DNA of 20,409 bases, from the NCBI GenBank assembly GCA_023299945.1, contig JALZVZ010000266.1:1-20409 (forward strand), written 5' to 3'. Of the stretch, positions 7,567 to 14,922 are shown piece after piece. Under the pieces are notes generated by a model that ran no database searches, was not told the origin of the DNA, and worked only from the letters and a program-made list of their open reading frames with translations. This stretch comes from Altererythrobacter sp. (GTDB lineage: Bacteria; Pseudomonadota; Alphaproteobacteria; Sphingomonadales; Sphingomonadaceae). The first letter of the stretch is position 1. Each line of letters starts with the position of its first letter. A program made the translations under genes and the position numbers.

Positions 7567-9678
7567 GTGGATCTTGTTCTATTATCAATTGGGCTTGGAC
7601 TGCTCGCCGTTGTGTACGGCTTTGTAACCAGTCGGCAAGTTCTCAGCGCAGATGCTGGGAATGCCAAAATGCAGGAAATTGCTGGCGCCATTCAAGAAGG
7701 CGCGCAGGCATATCTGAACCGTCAATACCGCACTATTGGTATGGTCGGCGTTGTCGTTGCCATCATCGTGTTTATCTTCCTTGGCCCCATTTTGACCGCA
7801 GGCTTTTTAGTCGGTGCGGTTCTTTCGGGTGTCGCAGGCTATATCGGGATGAACATCTCGGTTCGCTCTAACGTTCGCACGGCTCAAGCGGCCAGCGAGG
7901 GATTGCAACAAGGCCTTACCGTGGCATTCCGCGCAGGCGCTGTTACCGGCATGCTGGTGGCTGGCCTCGCACTGATCGCGATCGCTGGTTTCTTCTATAT
8001 CCTGACAGAGAGCATGGGTCTTGATCTGACAGTTCTGGCTGAGAAACGCCAAATCATTGATGCGCTGGTTGGCCTTGCCTTTGGTTCGTCACTGATTTCA
8101 ATCTTTGCGCGTCTTGGCGGCGGTATCTTTACCAAGGCTGCTGACGTTGGCGCCGATTTGGTGGGTAAAGTCGAGGCGGGCATCCCTGAGGATGATCCAC
8201 GCAACCCGGCCACTATCGCCGATAACGTAGGTGACAATGTCGGCGATTGTGCCGGTATGGCTGCCGATTTGTTCGAGACTTATGTTGTGACTGTTGGCGC
8301 GACCATGGTTCTAACCGCTCTGCTGTTCACTGGCCTTGCCGGTGACCAGCTCAAAGCGCTGATGACCTTGCCGCTGATCGTTGGCGGTGTTTGCATCGTC
8401 ACCTCGATCATCGGTACGTATTTCGTACGCCTTGGCAAATCGAACAACATCATGGGGGCGCTGTATAAGGGCTTCATCACCACCGCTGTATTGTCTGTCC
8501 CTGCGATCTATTTCGCAACGGATGCGGCGATTGGCCTCGATGCAAGCTATAAAGTGGGTGAGCAAAGCTTCACCGGCATGAGCCTGTTCTGGGCGATGAT
8601 GGTGGGTCTGGTTGTGACCGGCCTGATCATTTGGATCACCGAATATTACACCGGCACAGAATATCGCCCTGTTCGCTCTATCGCGAAATCATCAGAAACT
8701 GGCCACGGCACTAACGTGATCCAAGGTCTGGCGATTAGCCTTGAGTCCACTGCACTTCCAACACTCGTAATCGTGGTTGGCATCATCGTAACGTATCAAC
8801 TGGCTGGCTTGATGGGCATTGCCTTTGCGGCGACATCGATGCTGGCGCTGGCGGGTATGGTTGTGGCGCTTGATGCTTACGGCCCTGTTACTGACAATGC
8901 CGGCGGCATTGCTGAAATGGCAGAGCTGGACCAAAGCGTTCGCGACAAAACGGATGCTCTGGATGCCGTGGGCAACACCACAAAGGCGGTTACCAAGGGC
9001 TATGCCATTGGTTCTGCTGGACTGGCGGCGCTCGTATTGTTCAGCGCTTACACAGCCGATCTCAAAGAGTTCTTCCCTGACCTTGACGTCAGCTTCTCTC
9101 TTGAGAACCCGTATGTGATCGTTGGCTTGCTGCTCGGTGCATTGCTCCCTTACCTCTTCGGAGCGATGGGCATGACCGCTGTTGGCCGCGCGGCTGGCGA
9201 TGTTGTGGTTGATGTGCGCGCGCAGTTCGCCGCGGACCCGGGTATTATGGCTGGCACCAGCCGTCCTGATTATGCCCGTACAGTGGATCTGGTTACGAAA
9301 GCAGCGATCAAGGAAATGATCCTGCCTTCCTTGCTGCCAGTGCTCACACCGATCGCGGTTTACTTCCTGATCACAGGCGTTGCTGGCCAAGCCAATGGCT
9401 TTGCCGCTCTCGGCGCATTGCTGCTGGGTGTGATCGTCTCAGGTATCTTCGTTGCGCTTTCCATGACCGCTGGCGGCGGTGCATGGGACAATGCGAAGAA
9501 ATACATCGAAGACGGCAATCACGGCGGCAAAGGCTCAGAGGCTCACAAAGCTGCTGTTACCGGCGATACGGTTGGCGATCCTTACAAGGATACCGCTGGC
9601 CCAGCTGTGAACCCAATGATCAAAATCACCAACATCGTGGCGCTGCTTCTGCTCGCCGCTTTGGCTGGCGGTCATTGA
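7567..9678 (+). CDS. hppA: Membrane H+-translocating pyrophosphatase, K+-independent
   Basis: This enzyme hydrolyses pyrophosphate at the inner membrane and uses the energy to pump protons. The protein is about 703 residues with many hydrophobic helices. It carries the M-PPase substrate-site signatures: [19 protein letters not shown], followed by the [18 protein letters not shown] region (about 190-240), and [18 protein letters not shown] (about 666-683). In [10 protein letters not shown] (469-478), Lys473 and Ala/Thr nearby match the potassium-independent subfamily; potassium-dependent enzymes have Ala at the Lys position. Proton rather than sodium transport is inferred from that subfamily. 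Translation starts at GTG 7567 behind GAGGGG. A strong terminator follows, so the gene is probably monocistronic. The 159 bases before it show no promoter I would defend. Confidence 0.97.
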   Translation: MDLVLLSIGLGLLAVVYGFVTSRQVLSADAGNAKMQEIAGAIQEGAQAYLNRQYRTIGMVGVVVAIIVFIFLGPILTAGFLVGAVLSGVAGYIGMNISVRSNVRTAQAASEGLQQGLTVAFRAGAVTGMLVAGLALIAIAGFFYILTESMGLDLTVLAEKRQIIDALVGLAFGSSLISIFARLGGGIFTKAADVGADLVGKVEAGIPEDDPRNPATIADNVGDNVGDCAGMAADLFETYVVTVGATMVLTALLFTGLAGDQLKALMTLPLIVGGVCIVTSIIGTYFVRLGKSNNIMGALYKGFITTAVLSVPAIYFATDAAIGLDASYKVGEQSFTGMSLFWAMMVGLVVTGLIIWITEYYTGTEYRPVRSIAKSSETGHGTNVIQGLAISLESTALPTLVIVVGIIVTYQLAGLMGIAFAATSMLALAGMVVALDAYGPVTDNAGGIAEMAELDQSVRDKTDALDAVGNTTKAVTKGYAIGSAGLAALVLFSAYTADLKEFFPDLDVSFSLENPYVIVGLLLGALLPYLFGAMGMTAVGRAAGDVVVDVRAQFAADPGIMAGTSRPDYARTVDLVTKAAIKEMILPSLLPVLTPIAVYFLITGVAGQANGFAALGALLLGVIVSGIFVALSMTAGGGAWDNAKKYIEDGNHGGKGSEAHKAAVTGDTVGDPYKDTAGPAVNPMIKITNIVALLLLAALAGGH

Positions 9679-9726
9679 TTTGACGCAATACCGCTGCGCC
9701 ATTTGAGCGCAGCAGGACACAATTTA

Positions 9727-9761
9727 CCCCGCTGCGGCTTTAAGCCTCGGCGGGGTTTTTT
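9727..9761 (+). terminator. Intrinsic terminator after hppA
   Basis: A two-part hairpin has an outer stem CCCCGC (9727-9732) pairing with GCGGGG (9750-9755) and an inner stem GGCTT (9736-9740) pairing with AAGCC (9742-9746), separated by a 3+3 internal loop. It is followed immediately by TTTTTT at 9756-9761. It lies about 50 bases after the hppA stop and is a textbook rho-independent terminator for the plus strand. Confidence 0.92.
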
Positions 9762-9803
9762 GTTTTCACACTTAGACCGCGACTGCGCCAGATTTGGACA
9801 CAT

Positions 9804-9850
9804 GCGCAATCATCAATCACCCTTCAGAGAAGAACTGCTAGCGCAATCAT
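9804..9850 (+). repeat. 10-bp direct repeat upstream of the acyltransferase gene
   Basis: GCGCAATCAT occurs exactly at 9804-9813 and again at 9841-9850, 37 bases apart, in the gap between the hppA terminator and the acyltransferase start at 9889. The location fits a regulator binding site or chance recurrence. I see no clear -35/-10 pair to anchor it. Confidence 0.4.
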
Positions 9851-9888
9851 GCATATTTCTGTGCTTTTTGTGAAGGTTACCGCTGCCC

Positions 9889-11067
9889 ATGGCCAGTGCG
9901 CCGCTGATAGATTTCCGCGATATAGCTTCCGCAGCGATAGATGCTGTGGGCCAGTCTGTGCGGATCGTCAGCGCGCGTGACGCGGCTAAACCGGATTTCC
10001 TTGCGCAGTGGCAAGCCCTAACAAGCCATGCCAGCGAACCCAACCCTTTCTACGAGCCATGGTTCCTATTGCCCTCTTTGGAGCATTTTGGACGGGCGGA
10101 TGAAACCCCAATCTTTGCCCTGTTCGAAGGTGCGGTTTTAACCGGCCTAATGCCGCTGACGGCCCACAACAATTACTACAAATATCCTGTGCCCAATCAG
10201 GCAGCATGGATGCATGACAATATGTTTTGCGGTGCACCTTTGGTGGCCAAGGGCCATGAAGCCGACTTTTGGCGCGCGCTCACCGGCCATTTGGACAAGC
10301 GGCCGGGTACCGCATTGTTTTTTCACCTGCCCGCTCTGCCTGCAAATGGCCCAATGGCCGCAGCGCTGGCTGACGTACTAACATTAGAGGCTCGGACGGG
10401 CGCGATTGTGCATTCTCATGAGCGCGCTTTGCTAGCCTCTGATCAGTCGCCAGAGGGTTATTTCAAGGCCTCCCTATCCACCAAGAAACGCAAGGAATTA
10501 CGCCGGCAGCATCGCCGTCTTGAGGAATTGGGCGCGCTGACATTTGAGCGGGATGATGGCGCGAATGACATTGACGTGTGGACCGCAGAATTCCTCACCC
10601 TTGAACAGGCAGGATGGAAGGGCGAGCAAGGCTCTGCTCTGGCCGAAAACGCAGCAACGCGGCAATTCTTTGAAAAATCACTGTCCGGTGCCGCTAAGGC
10701 TGATCGGCTCGAACGCTTAACTTTCCGGCTGAACGGCAAACCCATTGCGATGCTGGCGAACTTCCTCACCGCGCCCGGCTCGTTCAGCTTTAAAACCGCC
10801 TTTGACGAGGAATATGCGCGCTTCTCGCCGGGCGTCTTGCTCCAGCAGGAAAACCTCGATTTGCTTAGCCGCAATGCAATTGAATGGTGCGACAGTTGCG
10901 CTGCTTCGGGCCATCCAATGATTGAGAAAATATGGCGCGAAAAACGCCGTATGATCAGCGTCAGCCTTGCGATTGGCGGGGACTTGCGCCGATTTGCGTT
11001 TGACCAATTTCTGCGTGCAGAAACCCACACACCCCTTAAGCCGTTAGCCGAACAGAGCCAGTCATGA
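9889..11067 (+). CDS. FemAB/BioF2-like GNAT acyltransferase
   Basis: This 392-residue protein belongs to the Acetyltransf_6 (BioF2-like/CelD-like) branch of the GNAT/FemAB superfamily. Hallmarks are the N-terminal NPFYEPWFLLPSLEHF (52-67), the basic helix STKKRKELRRQHRRLEELG (197-215) and the C-terminal acyl-donor-site pattern FKTAFDEEYARFSPGVLL (301-318). No signal peptide is visible, so it should be cytosolic. Such enzymes move an acyl or aminoacyl group to an amine, but neither donor nor acceptor can be read from the sequence. The stop overlaps the start of the JmjC-like gene by four bases (ATGA), so the two proteins probably serve one pathway. Relatives are sometimes labelled cellulose biosynthesis CelD, with no support for that here. 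Confidence 0.85.
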   Translation: MASAPLIDFRDIASAAIDAVGQSVRIVSARDAAKPDFLAQWQALTSHASEPNPFYEPWFLLPSLEHFGRADETPIFALFEGAVLTGLMPLTAHNNYYKYPVPNQAAWMHDNMFCGAPLVAKGHEADFWRALTGHLDKRPGTALFFHLPALPANGPMAAALADVLTLEARTGAIVHSHERALLASDQSPEGYFKASLSTKKRKELRRQHRRLEELGALTFERDDGANDIDVWTAEFLTLEQAGWKGEQGSALAENAATRQFFEKSLSGAAKADRLERLTFRLNGKPIAMLANFLTAPGSFSFKTAFDEEYARFSPGVLLQQENLDLLSRNAIEWCDSCAASGHPMIEKIWREKRRMISVSLAIGGDLRRFAFDQFLRAETHTPLKPLAEQSQS

Positions 11068-11945
11068 ACGCATCCTCCACCCCTCTTTTTGAACGTCCAG
11101 CTCAGGCATCGGTTTTTGCGCAAGACGCACGGCGGAAATTTGCATGGCAATATCCAGAGCAGCCCCACAAGCTGACGCATAATCTCACCGACAACCCCCT
11201 GCTCGATCTGCCTGCGCTGGCCGGATTGGCGGAGCAATTGCCGCCCACAAGCATTGAATATAATCGCGGCGATCTACCCATTGGCGTTGACGGCAAACCC
11301 GATGCGCCGGAGCGATCCATTGGCGACACAATCCGCGCTATTCACAAGGCGAACAGCTGGGCGGTTCTAAAGAATATTGAGCAAGCCCCCGTTTACGAGG
11401 CGCTTTTGCACGAATTGCTGGGCGAATTGCAGAACGAAATTGAGGCGAAGACCGGCGATATGCTGCGCCCGCAAGGCTTCATATTTATCTCAAGTCCGAA
11501 CGCCGTCACGCCCTATCACTTTGATCCTGAGCACAATATTCTGCTGCAATTGCAGGGCTCCAAAGTGATGACGCAATTTCCAGCGGGCGACGCGCGCTTT
11601 GCTCCTGATTCAGTGCATGAAAACTACCAAACTGGCGGCGCGCGCGAACTGACGTGGGACGATGCATTTCTGTCATCAGGCCGCGAATTTGCGCTTGCAT
11701 CTGGCGAAGCCCTCTATGTGCCGGTCATGGCGCCACATTTTGTGAAGAACGGCCTTGAAAGCTCGATTTCACTGTCGATAACATGGCGCTCTGACTGGAG
11801 CTTTGCCGAGGCCGATGCTCGCGCATTTAATCACAGACTGAGGGGCTTGGGTCTATCGCTTAAGCCGCCTGCGCGCTGGCCAGCCCGCAATGCAGGCAAG
11901 TCTGGCGCATACCGCGCACTTCGCAAGCTGGGTCTTGCTGGCTAA
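11064..11945 (+). CDS. JmjC/cupin-like putative Fe(II) oxygenase
   Basis: This 293-residue protein has a cupin barrel segment with a credible iron site: His152 and Asp154 in PYHFDPEHNILLQLQG, and a distal His225 in VMAPHFVKNG. This is the HxD...H arrangement of JmjC-type Fe(II)/2-oxoglutarate oxygenases. Lys167 in GSKVM may bind the co-substrate, which is inferred. Relatives are often auto-labelled 'transcriptional regulator', but I see no DNA-binding domain. The likely reaction is hydroxylation or demethylation of a protein or small molecule. The ATG overlaps the preceding acyltransferase stop by four bases, implying coupled translation. The C-terminal 50 residues are basic and Arg/Lys/Ala-rich. 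I am fairly sure of the fold and unsure of the substrate. Confidence 0.78.
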   Translation: MNASSTPLFERPAQASVFAQDARRKFAWQYPEQPHKLTHNLTDNPLLDLPALAGLAEQLPPTSIEYNRGDLPIGVDGKPDAPERSIGDTIRAIHKANSWAVLKNIEQAPVYEALLHELLGELQNEIEAKTGDMLRPQGFIFISSPNAVTPYHFDPEHNILLQLQGSKVMTQFPAGDARFAPDSVHENYQTGGARELTWDDAFLSSGREFALASGEALYVPVMAPHFVKNGLESSISLSITWRSDWSFAEADARAFNHRLRGLGLSLKPPARWPARNAGKSGAYRALRKLGLAG

Positions 11946-11990
11946 ACACTGCGTTGACCTTGGCCAAACAGCGCGGCAAAGCGGCGGTAT

Positions 11991-12914
11991 ATGACCGACA
12001 CACCTTCTCCTGAAAAACTCGTCGCGGATCTTGTCGATCTGCTGAATGTGCAGCCCGATGCTGTCCTTGACACGCGCTTTACCGGCAAGGCGCAAAAGAA
12101 TGGCTTTGGCCGGATGTTTGGCGGCCAAGTTATTGCTCAAGCCCTGCAAGCCGCTCAGGCCACGGTCACAGACGAAAAACAAGCTCATTCCATGCATGCT
12201 TATTTCCTTCGCGGCGGCAAGGAAGGCCCGCCTACACAATATAAGGTTGCAACCGATTTCGAAGGGCGCAGTTTCGCCAATCGCCGCGTCGTTGCAATTC
12301 AGACGGGCGACGATGGCGAGGAGAAGCCGATCCTCAATCTCACCGCCAGTTTTCAGCGCCCAGAGGACGGCATGAGCCATGATGAGGCGCCTATGCCCGA
12401 TGTGCCCGGCCCCGATGGTTTGCGCCCTGATATGGAACAGAGGCGCGAATTTGCCGACAAAGCCGGTATCGAAGGGCCAGTGCGCGATTTGATGCTGCGC
12501 CCACGCCCGATTGAAATGCGCACCTCTGACAAGCTTCATTGGATGAACAATGCACCGCGTCCGCCCCATGCACACAGCTGGTTTCGTGCCGCGGCGACCT
12601 TGCCCAGCATTGACGAGCAGCCCGGCCTCCACCGCGCCGTGATAGCCTATGCCAGCGACTACACGCTACTGGGAACAAGTGCGTTGCCCCATGGGCTCAG
12701 TTGGATGCGCAATGAGCTCGTCGGAGCTAGCCTTGACCACGCGATCTGGTTCCACCGACCTGCGCGCGCTGATGAATGGCTGCTCTATGCCACCGATGCG
12801 CCGTGGTCGGGATCAGGCCGCGGGTTCAATCGTGGGCGGATATTCAACCAGTCTGGTGAGCTCATCGCCAGCGTCGCGCAAGAAGGTATGATGCGGCGGC
12901 GCAAGGGTAAGTAG
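11991..12914 (+). CDS. tesB: Acyl-CoA thioesterase II
   Basis: TesB hydrolyses medium- and long-chain acyl-CoA to free fatty acid and CoA. The 307-residue double-hotdog protein starts near LVADLVDLLNVQ and has the N-terminal GRMFGGQVIAQAL motif (39-51). The catalytic triad of E. coli TesB (Asp204, Thr228, Gln278) is represented by Asp223 in YASDYTLL, Ser247 in ASLDHAIWFHRP, and Gln297 in VAQEGMMR. The Thr-to-Ser change is conservative. The start at 11991 lies 45 bases after the JmjC-like gene on the same strand, so it may be co-transcribed, but a functional link is not evident. It converges with the YgiB-like gene, with 18 bases between their stops. Confidence 0.95.
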   Translation: MTDTPSPEKLVADLVDLLNVQPDAVLDTRFTGKAQKNGFGRMFGGQVIAQALQAAQATVTDEKQAHSMHAYFLRGGKEGPPTQYKVATDFEGRSFANRRVVAIQTGDDGEEKPILNLTASFQRPEDGMSHDEAPMPDVPGPDGLRPDMEQRREFADKAGIEGPVRDLMLRPRPIEMRTSDKLHWMNNAPRPPHAHSWFRAAATLPSIDEQPGLHRAVIAYASDYTLLGTSALPHGLSWMRNELVGASLDHAIWFHRPARADEWLLYATDAPWSGSGRGFNRGRIFNQSGELIASVAQEGMMRRRKGK

Positions 12915-12932
12915 CTCAGCAATTAAGGCGCT

Positions 12933-13598
12933 TTAACCGCCTTTGCTGCGCCCTGCCCTGCTCTTATCACTGTCACCGCCATTGCGGTCTGCAAGAGCCC
13001 ACGATGAGTTGCGCGAGCCAAAGCCGCCAGCCTTCGCCATTTTGGATGCAGGCTTCGTCTTAGGCACGCTTTTGGCTCGTTCGACAGCGCGGTTTGATGC
13101 GATATATTTGCCAGGAGCACCGCCATAACCGAGCCGCGAACCATTGGCCGTTTGAAAGCCGCCACCAGCGCTTTTGTACAAAGGCGCATTGCCGTAACGT
13201 TTGCTGGAAAACCATGCGACGATAAAAGGTGAGAAGTGCCGACGTTCTGATCCGGCCTCCTGACCATCAGCTTGGACGCATTGTCCTTCGCCATATTCCG
13301 TCTCGCAATCCTGCAAAGCGGCAAACCTGGGCGCATCTTTCGCGGCTCGCTCAGATGCTTCTGTGCGCATCTCTTCGCATTCTTCTGTCGTGTTGCCAGT
13401 GGCTTTCGCGCAGGCAAACACATTTTCAAAGACTTGAACCTCGTTCTTGCCCTCTTCTGCCACAGCAATTGTGTTGGCGTCTGGGGCAGCATCACTTCCG
13501 CAAGCGGATAACATAACGCCGCTGCTTAGCGCCGCCATTGTTGTCAAGCGCACGCGCGAGGAGCGTTTGCTCATCCGTTTAAAGCCACCATTTTGCAT
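12933..13598 (-). CDS. DUF1190 (YgiB-like) lipoprotein
   Basis: This 221-residue protein has a lipoprotein signal: basic residues at 7-17, a short hydrophobic stretch, and lipobox LSAC ending at Cys33. The mature part shows the DUF1190 pattern of paired cysteines, FACAKATGNTTEEC and LQDCETEYGEGQC, with APRF between them. After these come SPFIVAWF and a Gly/Ser/Lys-rich C-terminus containing GGFGSRNSS. It should be anchored in the outer or inner membrane facing the periplasm. The function of YgiB proteins is not settled. The start at 13598 has AGGGGA 6 bases upstream; longer in-frame starts up to 13712 would run into the facing gene. The divergent neighbour is a YgiC-like protein, the usual genomic partner. 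Confidence 0.86.
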   Translation of the reverse strand: MQNGGFKRMSKRSSRVRLTTMAALSSGVMLSACGSDAAPDANTIAVAEEGKNEVQVFENVFACAKATGNTTEECEEMRTEASERAAKDAPRFAALQDCETEYGEGQCVQADGQEAGSERRHFSPFIVAWFSSKRYGNAPLYKSAGGGFQTANGSRLGYGGAPGKYIASNRAVERAKSVPKTKPASKMAKAGGFGSRNSSWALADRNGGDSDKSRAGRSKGG

Positions 13599-13696
13599 TA
13601 CATATCCCCTGCCCAAATCAATGTGCATATTGGCATAGTAGAAAAAGGTTAGCACAAAGTGGACAGGACCAACCTGTACAATAGAGGCACGTTTTG
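13599..13696. promoter_or_regulatory. Divergent promoter region between ygiB-like and ygiC-like genes
   Basis: These 98 bases separate two divergent start codons and must hold both promoters, or one shared control region. The segment is more AT-rich than its surroundings. TACAAT at 13677-13682 resembles a -10 box on the plus strand, but it lies so close to the start codon that the leader would be only a few bases. No convincing -35 partner is visible, so exact promoters are not called. Confidence 0.4.
13605..13610 (-). promoter_or_regulatory. Ribosome binding site of the YgiB-like gene
   Basis: On the minus strand AGGGGA lies 6 bases before the ATG at 13598-13596. It supports this start over the upstream in-frame ones and places a lipoprotein signal at the N-terminus. 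Confidence 0.7.
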
Positions 13697-14863
13697 ATGC
13701 TCCGCAAATCACTCCAAGAACGCGCCAATTGGCAGGCTATTGCAGAGGCGAACGGCTTCTTATTTCATCATGTCGATGGCGAAAGATATTGGGATGAGCG
13801 AGCCTGCTGGCAGTTCACTCTCAGCGAAGTTGAGAACGAGATTGAGGACCCCACGACCGAGCTTTACGCCATGTGCTTGCAATTGGTGGATGAGGCTTGC
13901 GGCGATCAGCAAGTGATGGAACAGCTCGCCATCCCGCAGCCTATGTGGGACGCTATCGCGAGCAGTTGGCGCAGCGGGGATGCCTCGCTCTATGGTCGTT
14001 TTGATTTTGCCTATGACGGATCAGGTCCAGCGAAAATGCTGGAGTTTAACGCAGACACACCCACCAGCGTTTATGAAACCGCTTTCTTTCAGTGGAACTG
14101 GCTGGAAGATATGATCGAAAGCGGCGAGTTGCCGCCTGAAACAGACCAGTTTAACCGCCTGCACGAGGCGCTGATGGAGCGGTTTGGTCAAATCCTGAGC
14201 AAGGGTAGCCTCTTGCATTTTTCCGCTGTGGCGGAGCATATTGAGGACCGAGCAACTGTTGCTTATCTAGAGGATGTTGCCGGTCAAGCAGGCCTTGAGA
14301 CACGCTTTGTCGATGTGGCACAAATTGCGACCAACCAGGACGGGCAGTTTGTTGATCCCGAAGGCTATCACATTGGCGCTTTGTTCAAGCTCTACCCTTG
14401 GGAGGATATGATGCGCGAGGATTTCGCGGCCCAAGTTGCACGCTCTGGCACAATGTTTCTTGAGCCTGCCTGGAAAGCGATCCTATCAAACAAGGCCATG
14501 TTGCCGCTGCTCTGGAAACGGCACACAGGCCACCGCAATCTGCTGCCATGCTATTTTGCTGGCAGCGATGAAGCGCGCGAGCTGACCAGCGGACCGCATG
14601 TGACCAAACCATTCTACAGCCGCGAGGGCGCAGACATCGAGCTGTTCGACGGTGCTCAGCATCACACTGGCCCTGCTCAAGGTTACGGCGCAGAAGGCGC
14701 GATTGTGCAAGCCTATGCACCGATTGCTCGGCATGGCGACAATCACGCAGTCATCGGCAGTTGGGTTGTCGGCGATGATGCTGCTGGCATGTCGATCCGC
14801 GAAGACGCCAGCCCAATTACCCGCGATACAGCACGGTTTTTGCCGCACATTATCATTGGGTAA
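13697..14863 (+). CDS. YgiC-like glutathionylspermidine-synthase-family protein
   Basis: This 388-residue protein has the ATP-grasp C-N ligase fold of the synthetase half of glutathionylspermidine synthase. It aligns by eye along its whole length with E. coli YgiC (about 386 residues): GERYWDERACW 28-38, LEFNADTPTSVYETAFFQW 115-133, LFKLYPWEDMM 229-239, LEPAWKAILSNKAMLPLLW 255-273 and TKPFYSREGADIELF 303-317. The N-terminal amidase domain of full glutathionylspermidine synthase is absent. It probably forms an amide bond at ATP cost; the true substrates of YgiC are not established. ATG 13697 follows AGAGG with 9-base spacing; TTG one codon earlier is a less likely start. It faces away from the YgiB-like lipoprotein gene. 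Confidence 0.9.
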   Translation: MLRKSLQERANWQAIAEANGFLFHHVDGERYWDERACWQFTLSEVENEIEDPTTELYAMCLQLVDEACGDQQVMEQLAIPQPMWDAIASSWRSGDASLYGRFDFAYDGSGPAKMLEFNADTPTSVYETAFFQWNWLEDMIESGELPPETDQFNRLHEALMERFGQILSKGSLLHFSAVAEHIEDRATVAYLEDVAGQAGLETRFVDVAQIATNQDGQFVDPEGYHIGALFKLYPWEDMMREDFAAQVARSGTMFLEPAWKAILSNKAMLPLLWKRHTGHRNLLPCYFAGSDEARELTSGPHVTKPFYSREGADIELFDGAQHHTGPAQGYGAEGAIVQAYAPIARHGDNHAVIGSWVVGDDAAGMSIREDASPITRDTARFLPHIIIG

Positions 14864-14922
14864 AGCCGCTTGCCCTGCGCGGCGATTAGGTTAGTCTAGC
14901 GCCTAATTAAAGGACATAGATC

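Noticed and set aside
8692..9390. Long open frame on the minus strand (232 codons) opposite hppA
   Set aside because: It lies wholly within the well-supported pyrophosphatase gene, has a His/Arg/Cys-rich composition typical of antisense frames in GC-rich DNA, and shows no family motif.
10458..11237. 259-codon minus-strand frame across the acyltransferase/JmjC junction
   Set aside because: It is antisense to two coupled plus-strand genes with clear family motifs; the composition is Ser/Arg-rich and no domain is recognisable.
11853..12632. 259-codon minus-strand frame opposite tesB
   Set aside because: It is antisense to a gene with an intact catalytic triad and has no ribosome-binding site or family motif.
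12923..13495. 190-codon minus-strand frame overlapping the YgiB-like gene in another frame
   Set aside because: The other frame has the lipobox and the DUF1190 cysteine pattern; this one is a Lys/Arg-rich shadow.
14866..14884. Short GC hairpin after the YgiC-like gene as a terminator
   Set aside because: It has a stem of only five pairs with no T run; read-through into the oxygenase gene is as likely.
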